A stretch of 64,000 bases of DNA from the NCBI RefSeq assembly GCF_007855645.1, contig NZ_CP042263.1, forward strand, positions 1 through 64,000, given 5' to 3'. The translations under genes and the position numbers were made by a program. The notes beneath the pieces are model-generated. The model saw only the letters and a program-made list of their open reading frames with translations, did not search any database and was not told the origin of the DNA. Positions 52,031 to 60,340 of this stretch are shown here, piece by piece. The DNA comes from Qingshengfaniella alkalisoli (GTDB lineage: Bacteria; Pseudomonadota; Alphaproteobacteria; Rhodobacterales; Rhodobacteraceae). The first letter of the stretch is position 1. Every line of letters starts with the position of its first letter.

Positions 52031-52504
52031 ATGACTTCGATGCACACCGATCTTCTGTCGCGGATCGACCAGCTTGATCTGCCTGCCGCGCCGCCCGATC
52101 CGATTGGCAATTTCTCCAACACGCTGATCGTCGGCGACATGCTGTATGTGTCGGGGCAGGGGCCGGTGCAGGCAGATGGGACGCTGCTGCGTGGCAAGGT
52201 CGGCACCGATGTCACGGCCGAGGTTGCTTATGATCATGCGCGGCTTGTCGGGCTGAACCTGCTGGCGGCGGTGAAGAAGGAAATCGGCGATTGGTCGCGG
52301 TTTCGGCGCGTCGTGAAGGTGCTGGGGCTGGTGAATGCGACCCCCGATTTCACGCGGCACCCGACGGTCATCAACGGCTGCTCGGACCTTCTGGTCGAAG
52401 TCTTCGGGGATGCGGGTGTGCATACACGCTCGGCGCTCGGCGTGGGGTCACTGCCCAACAATATCACCGTCGAGATCGAGGCCATTTTCCAGATCCGGCC
52501 CTGA
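52031..52504 (+). CDS. RidA family protein (YjgF/YER057c/UK114)
   Basis: A 157-aa RidA-family protein. Typical segments are GDMLYVSGQGPVQADG, ARLVGLNLLAAVKKEIGDWSRFRRVVKVLGLVNATPDF and GVHTRSALGVGSLPNNITVEIEAIFQI, the last with the Arg that in true RidA binds the substrate carboxylate. RidA hydrolyses reactive enamines and imines made by PLP-dependent lyases. Its operon with an amidohydrolase, opposite a SelA-like PLP enzyme of the same cluster, fits that chemistry. GGAGA precedes the ATG. Confidence 0.9.
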   Translation: MTSMHTDLLSRIDQLDLPAAPPDPIGNFSNTLIVGDMLYVSGQGPVQADGTLLRGKVGTDVTAEVAYDHARLVGLNLLAAVKKEIGDWSRFRRVVKVLGLVNATPDFTRHPTVINGCSDLLVEVFGDAGVHTRSALGVGSLPNNITVEIEAIFQIRP

Positions 52505-52521
52505 TCATGGCGGCAGGTCGT

Positions 52522-53316
52522 TCAGCCAGCACCAATGGCCTGTTCGATCTGGCGGGCCGACCGGCGCACGGCATCCGTCAACTGGTCCAGCTTCTCGCGC
52601 GCCTTCGTTTCCGGCAGCACGATGGAAATCGTTGCAGAACAACTGCCATCTCCGTTCACGACCGGCGAGGCGATGCAGGCCACCGAAAAATCGGAATCGC
52701 CCAGTTGAATGGCGCAGCGGTCCTCGAAATCTTGCCGGGCGCGGTCAGACAAGATGGTCGGATCGGTTTCGGCGCTGCCGGTGGGCGAGGGGCGGGAATG
52801 TTGCGTGAACAGCTCCACCCGGCGCTCGGGCGGCAGATGCCCGACCAGCAACCGACCCGAGGCCGTCCAGTTGATCGGAACGCGCGTGCCGACATGCGAC
52901 GTCACGCGGAAATGTCCCTCCCCTTCCGCCATGGCCGCGACGACCATCTGGCCTTCATCGCGGATGCAGACCTGCACGGTTTCGCCCAGTTCCTCGCACA
53001 GCCGGTTCATTTCGGCCTTGGCTTCGGTCAGCACATCGGTGCCAGCTTCGAAGGCCAGCCCATAGCGAAAGACGCGGGGGCCAAGCCAGACCCGTTTGTC
53101 GCCGGTGCGCGACAGCATCTTGCGTTCGATCAGATCGTCGGTCAGCACATAGACCGTCGAGATGGGCGCGCCGACCGCCTTGGCGATTTCATAGGCCGTC
53201 GCGGCCTCGCCACGGTCGGACAGAAAATCCAGTATCTGAAGCACGCGATCCACACCGCTGACCCGTTTGCCCGTCTTGCGGGATCTGGGCTTATCGATCG
53301 GGGTCGCGTCGGTCAT
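52522..53316 (-). CDS. IclR-family transcriptional regulator
   Basis: A 264-aa IclR-type regulator: N-terminal winged helix-turn-helix (AATAYEIAKAVGAPISTVYVLTDDLIERKML) and a C-terminal effector domain (TVQVCIRDEGQMVVAAM; NWTASGRLLVGHLPPERR; SVACIASPVVNGDGSCSATISIV). The ATG at 53316 is the natural start; the frame is open far upstream across the divergent gene. It shares a 76-bp promoter region with the SelA-like gene and probably controls the Dpp operon as well, because related inverted repeats precede both. Confidence 0.9.
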   Translation of the reverse strand: MTDATPIDKPRSRKTGKRVSGVDRVLQILDFLSDRGEAATAYEIAKAVGAPISTVYVLTDDLIERKMLSRTGDKRVWLGPRVFRYGLAFEAGTDVLTEAKAEMNRLCEELGETVQVCIRDEGQMVVAAMAEGEGHFRVTSHVGTRVPINWTASGRLLVGHLPPERRVELFTQHSRPSPTGSAETDPTILSDRARQDFEDRCAIQLGDSDFSVACIASPVVNGDGSCSATISIVLPETKAREKLDQLTDAVRRSARQIEQAIGAG

Positions 53317-53392
53317 AAGGTGGCTCCAGTCCTGCGTAGGATATTCCATTACTGTGGACGTATCGAGGGCCGAACACAACAAGGTAAATGCC

Positions 53393-54595
53393 ATGAGTAA
53401 CCAGCACCTCGCTCCTATCGCCAATGACCGCATCCGGCCCGTGATCAACGTCTCCGGCACCATGACCGGGTTGGGCGCGTCGATCATCGTGCCCCAAGCG
53501 CGCGAAGCTATGGTGGAAATCGCCCCGCATTTCATCGACATGCACAGCTTGCAGGCCGAGGCCAGCAAGGTCATCGCGCGGCTGACCGGGGCAGAGGCCG
53601 GTTGCGCAACGGCGTCCGCTGCTGCCGGGATCAGCCTGTCTGTCGCTGCCTGCATCACCGGCCAGAACCCCGCGCGGGTGGAAGCGTTGCCGGATACAGG
53701 CGACCAACCCAACGAGGTTGCGGTTCAGGCCGGGCATCTGTGCCACTACGGCGCTTCGATCGAGCAGGCGATCCGTCTGACGGGCGGCAAACCGGTTGTC
53801 GTAGGCCAATCCACGCAGGCGCTGGACCATCAGTTGGACGGGGCGTTGGGGCCACGCACCGCTGCCGCGCTCTACGTGGTGTCGCACCACGTTGTTGACT
53901 ACGGCCAGATCCCCTTGCGGGCATTTGCCGAGATTTGCCACGCCAGGGGTGTTCCGGTGATCGTCGATGCCGCGTCGGAATATGATCTTACCGGGTTTCT
54001 GGATCAGGGCGCGGATATCGTGATCTATTCCGGCCACAAGTTCCTGGGTGGTCCGACCTCTGGCCTGATCTGTGGCAAACGAGACCTGGTGAAAGCGGCC
54101 TATATGCAGAACCTCGGCATCGGGCGCGGAATGAAGATTGGCAAGGAAAGCATCTATGGCACCATCGCGGCGCTGGAGGCGTGGGAGCAACGCGATCACG
54201 ACGGTATCCGCCAGAGGGAACGTCGCGCCCTGGATCTGTGGTATGAGACACTGTCGGGCCGGCAAGGTGTGATCCCGCGCATCAGTCCGGACCCGACCGG
54301 CAATCCGCTCGACCGGCTGCGTGTTGATATCGACGCGGCAGCGACAGGGGCGTCCGCCGCGGCTGTCGTGGCTGCTCTCGCGTCCGGGTCGCCGAAGATC
54401 GTCGCGCGGGATCACGAGATCGAACAGGGATGGTTCCAACTGGATCCGTGCAACCTGCATGAGGGTGATGAAGACATCGTGGCCAGGCGATTGATGGAGG
54501 TCTTGGACGCTGCCCGCAACGGCGCATTGGTCGAACCCGATCTCGATCTGAAACGGAACGGGTCGGTGAACGCCTATATGAATTGGGCAGGTTAG
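53393..54595 (+). CDS. SelA-like PLP-dependent enzyme (DgaE-type ammonia-lyase group)
   Basis: A 400-aa fold-type I PLP enzyme resembling selenocysteine synthase SelA but found in the group that includes D-glucosaminate-6-phosphate ammonia-lyase (DgaE). It shows RPVINVSGTMTGLGAS, HSLQAEASKVIARLTGAEAG, PVIVDAASEYDLTGFLDQGADIV and the PLP lysine in YSGHKFLGGPTSG. No tRNA(Sec) or other selenocysteine gene is nearby, so a role in selenocysteine synthesis is unlikely. Together with the amidohydrolase and RidA it suggests beta-elimination or ammonia-lyase chemistry on a deacylated amino compound. The ribosome binding site is weak (AAGG). It is convergent with gbcB. Confidence 0.82.
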   Translation: MSNQHLAPIANDRIRPVINVSGTMTGLGASIIVPQAREAMVEIAPHFIDMHSLQAEASKVIARLTGAEAGCATASAAAGISLSVAACITGQNPARVEALPDTGDQPNEVAVQAGHLCHYGASIEQAIRLTGGKPVVVGQSTQALDHQLDGALGPRTAAALYVVSHHVVDYGQIPLRAFAEICHARGVPVIVDAASEYDLTGFLDQGADIVIYSGHKFLGGPTSGLICGKRDLVKAAYMQNLGIGRGMKIGKESIYGTIAALEAWEQRDHDGIRQRERRALDLWYETLSGRQGVIPRISPDPTGNPLDRLRVDIDAAATGASAAAVVAALASGSPKIVARDHEIEQGWFQLDPCNLHEGDEDIVARRLMEVLDAARNGALVEPDLDLKRNGSVNAYMNWAG

Positions 54596-54629
54596 CGGCG
54601 CGACAGGGTGCCAAGCCTCTGTCAGCCGC
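54595..54629. terminator. hairpin between convergent SelA-like and gbcB genes
   Basis: GCGGC and GACAG (54595-54606) pair with CTGTC and GCCGC (54619-54629) in an interrupted stem. It lies between the two convergent stops and could act on both transcripts; no T-run is present. Confidence 0.45.
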
Positions 54630-54631
54630 GA

Positions 54632-55702
54632 CTACACCTCGATTTCCACGCGCCCGATGGGATGAGAACAACAGGCGAGGATGAACCCTTCGGCTTCTTC
54701 ATCCTCGGTGATGCCGCCATTATGGACCATATGAACCTCGCCTGAGCGTTTCCTGATCTTGCAGGTTCCGCACAGCCCGAAGGTGCAACCCGACGGAATG
54801 TTGTGTCCTGACGACCGCGCCACGGCGAGGATGGTATCGGATTCCCGGCAGGTTACGGTGGCATCGGATTTTGTAAATACGACCTCGGCAGGCGTGTCGT
54901 CGACAATCACATCGGCAAGTTCGGGGACTTCTTCGGCTGTCTCCACAGGGGCGGCGAAGCTTTCCTGATGGTAGTTGCCCATATCGAAGCCAAGCGCGAT
55001 CAGGCTTTCGCGAACACCTTCCATGAACGGCTCCGGCCCGCAGCAGTAAACCGTGCGATCCAGGTAATCAGGGGCCATCAGCCCCAGCATGATCTGGTTC
55101 AGTCGACCCCGATAGCCGGACCAGACCTCGTAGGGGTTGGTGTGCTCCACGACGAAATGCAGTTTCAGATCCGGCAGGCGGCTGGCGATATGTTCCAGAC
55201 GGGACCGGAAGATTATGTCGCGGGGGGTGCGTGCGCAGTTGATGAAGGTGATGTCGGGCTGCTCGCCACGGTCGAACAGGAAGGCCGTCATCGACATCAT
55301 CGGCGTAACGCCCGACCCTGCCGAGATGAACAGGTATTTCCCGTCAGGCCGGGGCGGCAGCGTGAACAGCCCGGCAGGCCCCGATGCTTTCAGCCGGACG
55401 CCGGGTCGCAGATGATCGAACATCCACGCCACGCCGACAGATTCCGGGTTTTTCTTGACCGTCACTGATATGGAGAGTGATTGCGAGGGGCTGGTCGATA
55501 TCGTGAAGGTCCGCCAGATCGTCGCCGTGGATACGGGCAGTTCCAGCGTCAGGAACTGGCCGGGACGGTAGCGGAACCAACGGCCCGAAGGCGCACGGAA
55601 GATGAAAGTCCGCACATCCGGCGCTTCGGGGATGATCATCACGCATTCGATGTGTTCATCATCTGTCCATGGGGGCGTGTTTTCGTTGGGCAGTGGAATC
55701 AA
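54632..55702 (-). CDS. gbcB: glycine betaine demethylase reductase component (GbcB-like)
   Basis: A 356-aa flavodoxin-reductase-like electron transfer protein. An FAD-binding domain (RYRPGQFLTLELPV; WRTFTIST) and NAD-binding domain (YLFISAGSGVTPMMSM; YCCGPEPFMEGV) are followed by a C-terminal plant-type [2Fe-2S] ferredoxin domain with CTFGLCGTC and a fourth cysteine in ILACC. It passes electrons from NAD(P)H to the Rieske oxygenase encoded 4 bp upstream in transcription order. Together they remove one methyl group from glycine betaine, giving dimethylglycine and formaldehyde. Confidence 0.9.
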   Translation of the reverse strand: MIPLPNENTPPWTDDEHIECVMIIPEAPDVRTFIFRAPSGRWFRYRPGQFLTLELPVSTATIWRTFTISTSPSQSLSISVTVKKNPESVGVAWMFDHLRPGVRLKASGPAGLFTLPPRPDGKYLFISAGSGVTPMMSMTAFLFDRGEQPDITFINCARTPRDIIFRSRLEHIASRLPDLKLHFVVEHTNPYEVWSGYRGRLNQIMLGLMAPDYLDRTVYCCGPEPFMEGVRESLIALGFDMGNYHQESFAAPVETAEEVPELADVIVDDTPAEVVFTKSDATVTCRESDTILAVARSSGHNIPSGCTFGLCGTCKIRKRSGEVHMVHNGGITEDEEAEGFILACCSHPIGRVEIEV

Positions 55703-55706
55703 GATG

Positions 55707-56945
55707 TCACTCCGCGGCCATGGTGTTGGATCGTCCGGTCAGTCGCTGTTGGAGCGTGGCCGCATACCAGTCGATGAACTGGATCACGCCGGTTTCCTGC
55801 AACGACGAATACGGGCCGGGTTCATAAGCAGGTGACAGGATGCCACGCTGATTTTCCTCGACGACGGCCTGATCCTCAAGGTTGGTCTGTATCCAGACCC
55901 TGGTCAGGCGGTCCACGTCGTAATCGACACCCTCCTCAGCATCAGCATGCACAAGCCATGTGGTGTAAACCTGCGTTGCGGTCGGGCTGATAGGCGTCAT
56001 CCGAAACAGTGTCACACTGTCCGACAACATGTGATTCCAAGTGTTGGGGTAGTGGAAAAACAGCAGCGATCCGGCGTTGTCGAAAGGCACCTGCCCGACG
56101 CGCTTGGTGACCGCGGGTGTTCCGTCCTCGGTATAGGAACAGGCGTCACCGATGAACGGGATGCGCACGAAGCGCCACTGCCCGTTCGGCTCCATGTAGA
56201 AGCGGGAGGGCATGCCAGCTGCCTCGCAGCGCCGCACATGGTCTTCACCGACGGTGACGGAGGTGCCCTCGAAACTGCCGATCAGGTTCGGATCATCCGG
56301 GAATGTCCGGCACAGCAACGGGTGCGATCCGGCACAGTGATAGCATTCGCGGTTGTTTTCCATCACCAGCTTCCAGTTGCCGTTTTCCACGATGCTGCGT
56401 GTTGCGGCGACCTTGAGATTGGTGATGTCGTGTGGAGATGCGTATTTCTCGGCCATCGCTTTGACGGGCGCGAAATCGGGTGCGTCTTTCGCCAGGCAGA
56501 TGAACACGATCCCGGCGGCTGTTTCGCAATGTATCGGTTTCAGCCCGAAATCGGCCGGGTCGATGTCTTCGTGCATCTCGCGGGCGTAGACGAGGCTGCC
56601 ATCCAGATCGTAAGTCCACTGATGATAGGGGCAGGTCAGCTTGGCATTGCGGCCCCGTTCAGCGGCACAGATGCGGCTGCCACGATGACGGCAACTGTTG
56701 TGAAACGCGCGGATTGCGCCGTCTGCCCCGCGCACGATCAGAACCGGTGCGTTACCGATCTGAAGCGTCACGAAGCTGCCCGTCTTTGGGACCTCGGGCG
56801 CGGCGATGGTCAGCAGCCAATCCTTGTACCATATGTTGCGCAGGTCGCAGTCATAGAACCCCGCATCCGTATAGAAGGGCTGGGGCAGGGAAAATCCCGG
56901 CCTTCGGGACATCAGGGCAGCGAGGACATCTGAATCGGTCGCCAT
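55707..56945 (-). CDS. gbcA: glycine betaine demethylase, Rieske oxygenase component (GbcA-like)
   Basis: A 412-aa Rieske non-heme iron oxygenase. The [2Fe-2S] Rieske motif is CRHRGS (Cys-x-His) plus CPYHQW, and the mononuclear iron site is in ENNRECYHCAGSHP. This matches GbcA of betaine-degrading proteobacteria and related betaine/stachydrine demethylases. It acts with the GbcB-like reductase. The neighbouring dimethylglycine and sarcosine enzymes make glycine betaine the most likely substrate; stachydrine or another betaine cannot be excluded. Confidence 0.92.
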   Translation of the reverse strand: MATDSDVLAALMSRRPGFSLPQPFYTDAGFYDCDLRNIWYKDWLLTIAAPEVPKTGSFVTLQIGNAPVLIVRGADGAIRAFHNSCRHRGSRICAAERGRNAKLTCPYHQWTYDLDGSLVYAREMHEDIDPADFGLKPIHCETAAGIVFICLAKDAPDFAPVKAMAEKYASPHDITNLKVAATRSIVENGNWKLVMENNRECYHCAGSHPLLCRTFPDDPNLIGSFEGTSVTVGEDHVRRCEAAGMPSRFYMEPNGQWRFVRIPFIGDACSYTEDGTPAVTKRVGQVPFDNAGSLLFFHYPNTWNHMLSDSVTLFRMTPISPTATQVYTTWLVHADAEEGVDYDVDRLTRVWIQTNLEDQAVVEENQRGILSPAYEPGPYSSLQETGVIQFIDWYAATLQQRLTGRSNTMAAE

Positions 56946-56983
56946 GGTCTTGATCCTTCATATGCCGCCATCGGGCGGGATGT

Positions 56984-59017
56984 CTAAATATCCTTCACCA
57001 ACCTAAGCGCGTCGTAAATCGCGGCGTGGGTCGATCGTGCGGAAACGGCATCGCCGATGCGATAAAGCTGAAACTGGCCGTCATATGCACCAGCAGGCTG
57101 CGGCTGGCCGGCGAGCAAGGCATCGTGATCGACCGCCCCGTGATTGGTCGAATACGGTTTCAGATCGAAGTAGATTTCATCTAGCGGCAGCGTGCCGTAA
57201 TTTACCACGATCTGATCGAAACTGCGCTCCTCGCGGTGATCGGAATAGTCCGTTCCGATGATTGCCTTCAGCGCGTTTCCATCCCGCTCCACTCCCATCA
57301 GCCGGTAGGTCACGGTGAAGGTGACATTCTTGTCCTGCAACGCACGCATCGCGGGCACGAGGGTCATGCCCATCACCTCGGACGACAGGATGCGGTCGGG
57401 CGTCATCAACTCCACATGACTGCCTGCATTGGCCGCGACTTCAACGGCCTGAAGCGCCGCGTGATCGCCGGTTGCGTCGAAGACCAGCACGTTCTGCGCG
57501 GGCTTCACATCCCCGGCAATCAGGTCCCAGCTGGACGCAACCAGATCGGCACCGTGTTCAAGAATGTCCACATTCGGCATACCGCCCGTCGCGACGATCA
57601 CCACGTCAGGGTTCTCGGCCAGAACATCAGCAGCCTCGGCGTAGCTGTTGAAGCGAAATTCGACGTCCCGCGCGGCACATTGCGCCATACGCCAGTCAAT
57701 GATGGAAATCATCTCGCGCCTGCGGGGGGTCCGGGACTGCAACAGAATCTGGCCGCCCGGATCATTCTGTGCCTCGAAGACGGTTACGCCGTGGCCGCGT
57801 TCCGCCGCCACCCGCGCGGCCTCCAGCCCCGCCGGACCAGCGCCGACAACGACGATCTTCTTGCGCGACGAGGCGGGCTCGATTTCATGGGGCATGAACA
57901 ATTCACGTCCCGTCGCGGCATTGTGGATACACAGCGCGTCATGCCCTTGATAGATGCGGTCGAGACAGTGATTGGCGCCGACGCAGGGCCGAATGTCATC
58001 TTCGCGCTTTTCCATGATCCGCCGGACGATGAACGGGTCGGCCATATGTGCGCGGGTCATACCGACCATGTCCAGCAGACCGGCAGAGATCGCGTGTCGC
58101 GCCGTTGCCACATCCGGTATGCGCGCAGCATGGAACGTGGGGAGTCCAATTTCCGCCTTGATCCGGCCCGCGAAATCCAGATGCGGCGCGGATTTCATGC
58201 CCTGCACCGGGATCACGTCGGTCAGGGCCGGGTCCGTGTCCAGCCGGCCACGGATGACGTTAAGAAAATCCACCTGGCCGCGCGCCTTCAGACGCCGCGC
58301 TATGGCTAGGCCTTCTTTCTCGGTAAGGCCGCCTGCGACGGTTTCATCTGCGGTGAAGCGGATGCCGATGATGAAGTCCGGTCCGACGCGTTCGCGCATG
58401 CGATCGAGCAGCATGTCGGAAAAGGTCTGCCGGGCCTCCAGATCACCGCCGAAGGGGGCTTCCATCCGGTTGGTGCGCATTGACCAGAACTGATCGATCA
58501 GATGGCCATAGGCGTTTAATTCTATCCCATCGAGACCGGCTTCTTTCATGCGATCCGCCGCATCAATGTAATCGGCGATCACGCGGTCTATGTCCCAGTC
58601 CTCCATCACCTTTGGAAAGGCCTTATGCGCGGTTTCGCGATCCGGGCCCGCAGATAGCGATGGTAGCCAGTCGCCGTAGTCCCACCGCGTGCGCCGCCCC
58701 AGATGCGTCAGCTGAATCATCACTGCGCAGCCGTGCTCGTGACAGGCATCGGACAGCCGCCTCATCCACGGCACAACCTCATCCTTATAGGCAAGGACAT
58801 TGGAAAAACTGGGGGGGCTGTCTTTCGACACGACGGCGGACCCGGCGGTCATGGTCAAAGCGACGCCCGCCTTGGCGCGAACCTCGTGATAAGCGCGGTA
58901 GCGATCCTTGGGCAGGCCGTCCTCGGGGTAAGCCGGTTCGTGACTGGTCGTCATGATCCGGTTCTTCAGCGTCAGGTGGTTCAGCTGATAGGGCTGAAGA
59001 AGGGCATCGTTCGACAT
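56984..59017 (-). CDS. dgcA: dimethylglycine demethylase-like NADH:flavin oxidoreductase (DgcA-like)
   Basis: A 677-aa enzyme of the trimethylamine dehydrogenase/2,4-dienoyl-CoA reductase family. An old-yellow-enzyme FMN barrel (LLQPYQLNHLTLKNRIMTTSHEPAY) covers about the first 350 residues, then an iron-sulfur segment CVGANHCLDRIYQGHDALC and a C-terminal FAD/NAD domain (IVVVGAGPAGLEAARVAAERGHGVTVFEA). The usual four-cysteine cluster motif appears to lack one cysteine (Ala in CVGA). It is upstream of gbcA in the same operon and by context converts dimethylglycine to sarcosine. The ATG at 59017 follows AGGGAGA; the longer frame upstream is not supported. Confidence 0.87.
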   Translation of the reverse strand: MSNDALLQPYQLNHLTLKNRIMTTSHEPAYPEDGLPKDRYRAYHEVRAKAGVALTMTAGSAVVSKDSPPSFSNVLAYKDEVVPWMRRLSDACHEHGCAVMIQLTHLGRRTRWDYGDWLPSLSAGPDRETAHKAFPKVMEDWDIDRVIADYIDAADRMKEAGLDGIELNAYGHLIDQFWSMRTNRMEAPFGGDLEARQTFSDMLLDRMRERVGPDFIIGIRFTADETVAGGLTEKEGLAIARRLKARGQVDFLNVIRGRLDTDPALTDVIPVQGMKSAPHLDFAGRIKAEIGLPTFHAARIPDVATARHAISAGLLDMVGMTRAHMADPFIVRRIMEKREDDIRPCVGANHCLDRIYQGHDALCIHNAATGRELFMPHEIEPASSRKKIVVVGAGPAGLEAARVAAERGHGVTVFEAQNDPGGQILLQSRTPRRREMISIIDWRMAQCAARDVEFRFNSYAEAADVLAENPDVVIVATGGMPNVDILEHGADLVASSWDLIAGDVKPAQNVLVFDATGDHAALQAVEVAANAGSHVELMTPDRILSSEVMGMTLVPAMRALQDKNVTFTVTYRLMGVERDGNALKAIIGTDYSDHREERSFDQIVVNYGTLPLDEIYFDLKPYSTNHGAVDHDALLAGQPQPAGAYDGQFQLYRIGDAVSARSTHAAIYDALRLVKDI

Positions 59018-59123
59018 GGCATCTCCCTGGCGAGGGGGCGAACCCGGTAGCGTGGCGGGCCTTCCGAGCGAGTCCGTGGGGACAGAACGAACGGCCATGG
59101 GAAAACCGTAATCCCAACGTTTT

Positions 59124-59148
59124 TCACAGGTCAAAAATTTTTCTGTGA
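59124..59148. promoter_or_regulatory. inverted repeat upstream of the dgcA-gbcAB operon
   Basis: TCACAG (59124-59129) and CTGTGA (59143-59148) flank an AT-rich centre, about 107 bp upstream of dgcA and just after the regulator gene's stop. It could be the binding site of the GlxA/AraC regulator or a terminator of that gene. I cannot decide between them. Confidence 0.4.
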
Positions 59149-59164
59149 GGTGCCTGACCGTGAC

Positions 59165-60142
59165 CTATGTTTCACGCCTGTCGCCGCGCCGCCATTTTGC
59201 AGGGGTGATACCGCGCGCATCATGGAACACCGAGGTCAGATGCGACGCATCGCAAAACCCGGTTGCATCCGCGATTTTCGCGACTGACGCGTCCGAATGG
59301 TCCAGCATATAGGTGGCATGAGTCAGCCTGATCTCGACGCTGGCCTGTGCTGGCGTGACACCGATCTGGGCCTTGAAGCGGCGCTCCAACGATCTTCGTG
59401 ACACGTCCAGCCTTCTGGCAATTGCCTCGATCGACAGCGGCGCGCCGAGATTGTCTTGCATCATGGCGAGTGCACGACGCAGCAGCGGGTCGCGGGTCTC
59501 GAAGATCATGGGCGGTCCGGGCTGCGGGGCATCCCCTTCGGCACGCCCGTCCACGATCATGATGTTCAGGCTTTTGCGCGCGGCAGAGCGCCCGAGATGC
59601 CGGTCGACAAGAAAAGCCGCCAAATGCGCCGCACTTGCCCCGCCGGAGGACGTCAGACGGTCGCGATCCACCACAAAAATACGGTCGGAAATGGGTTGCA
59701 GGCCTTCGAACTGATCCATGAAATCATTGTGGTGAAACCAGCTGACACAGCATTTCCGATCCTGCATCAGACCCGCGCGATACAGGATAAACGCCCCGGT
59801 GCAGATGCCGACCAGCGGGATACCCGCCTTGGCGCATTCCTTCAGAAACGCAATCTCGGATTTGGCGAGTCGGGCCTTGTCATCGATCAAACCGCCCACG
59901 ACGACGACATAGTCAAAGTCACCCGGATTGGCGTGGTCGGTGTCGGGTGTCACTGAAACACCGCAGCTAGACCGGATGGCCCGCCCCGTATGCGACAGCA
60001 CCGTCCAGCGGCAATGGATCGGTCGCGACCGGTCGCCTTCATCGGCGGCCAGGCGTAGAACGTCTACGAAATTGGCGAAGGCGGACAACGTGAAGTTCGG
60101 CGCCAGAATGAACCCGATGCGTAGGCGAGGGGCGGGCGTCAT
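59165..60142 (-). CDS. GlxA-family AraC-type regulator (GbdR-like)
   Basis: A 325-aa regulator: an N-terminal DJ-1/PfpI-like domain (RIGFILAPNFTLSAFANFVDVLRLA; PLVGICTGAFILYRAGLM) and a C-terminal AraC helix-turn-helix pair (LSIEAIARRLDVSRRSLERRFKAQIGVTP; VAKIADATGFCDASHLTSVFHDARGITPAKWRR). In pseudomonads the GlxA-type protein GbdR activates betaine and dimethylglycine catabolism; the position between the gbc/dgc and sox operons supports the same role here. Confidence 0.88.
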   Translation of the reverse strand: MTPAPRLRIGFILAPNFTLSAFANFVDVLRLAADEGDRSRPIHCRWTVLSHTGRAIRSSCGVSVTPDTDHANPGDFDYVVVVGGLIDDKARLAKSEIAFLKECAKAGIPLVGICTGAFILYRAGLMQDRKCCVSWFHHNDFMDQFEGLQPISDRIFVVDRDRLTSSGGASAAHLAAFLVDRHLGRSAARKSLNIMIVDGRAEGDAPQPGPPMIFETRDPLLRRALAMMQDNLGAPLSIEAIARRLDVSRRSLERRFKAQIGVTPAQASVEIRLTHATYMLDHSDASVAKIADATGFCDASHLTSVFHDARGITPAKWRRGDRRET

Positions 60143-60340
60143 GTCGCAATTTTGCCAGTTTTATGCCGCATGAATATTAGGCCTTTCTACCCATTGCCCC
60201 CGATCACAGAGGGCATCGCCAGCAGCCGGGCGAATCGGGGCACGAAGCGCTGACGTAAATATACTGCCAAAACGTCGCATAGGTGCAAGACGGACGTTTC
60301 CGGGATGGCTAGTATGATGTCAGAAACTTCGGAGCTGCGC

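Noticed and set aside
53393-54595. Selenocysteine synthase SelA
   Set aside because: No selB, selD or tRNA(Sec) is nearby, and the gene sits in a transporter-amidohydrolase-RidA cluster typical of the SelA-like ammonia-lyase group.
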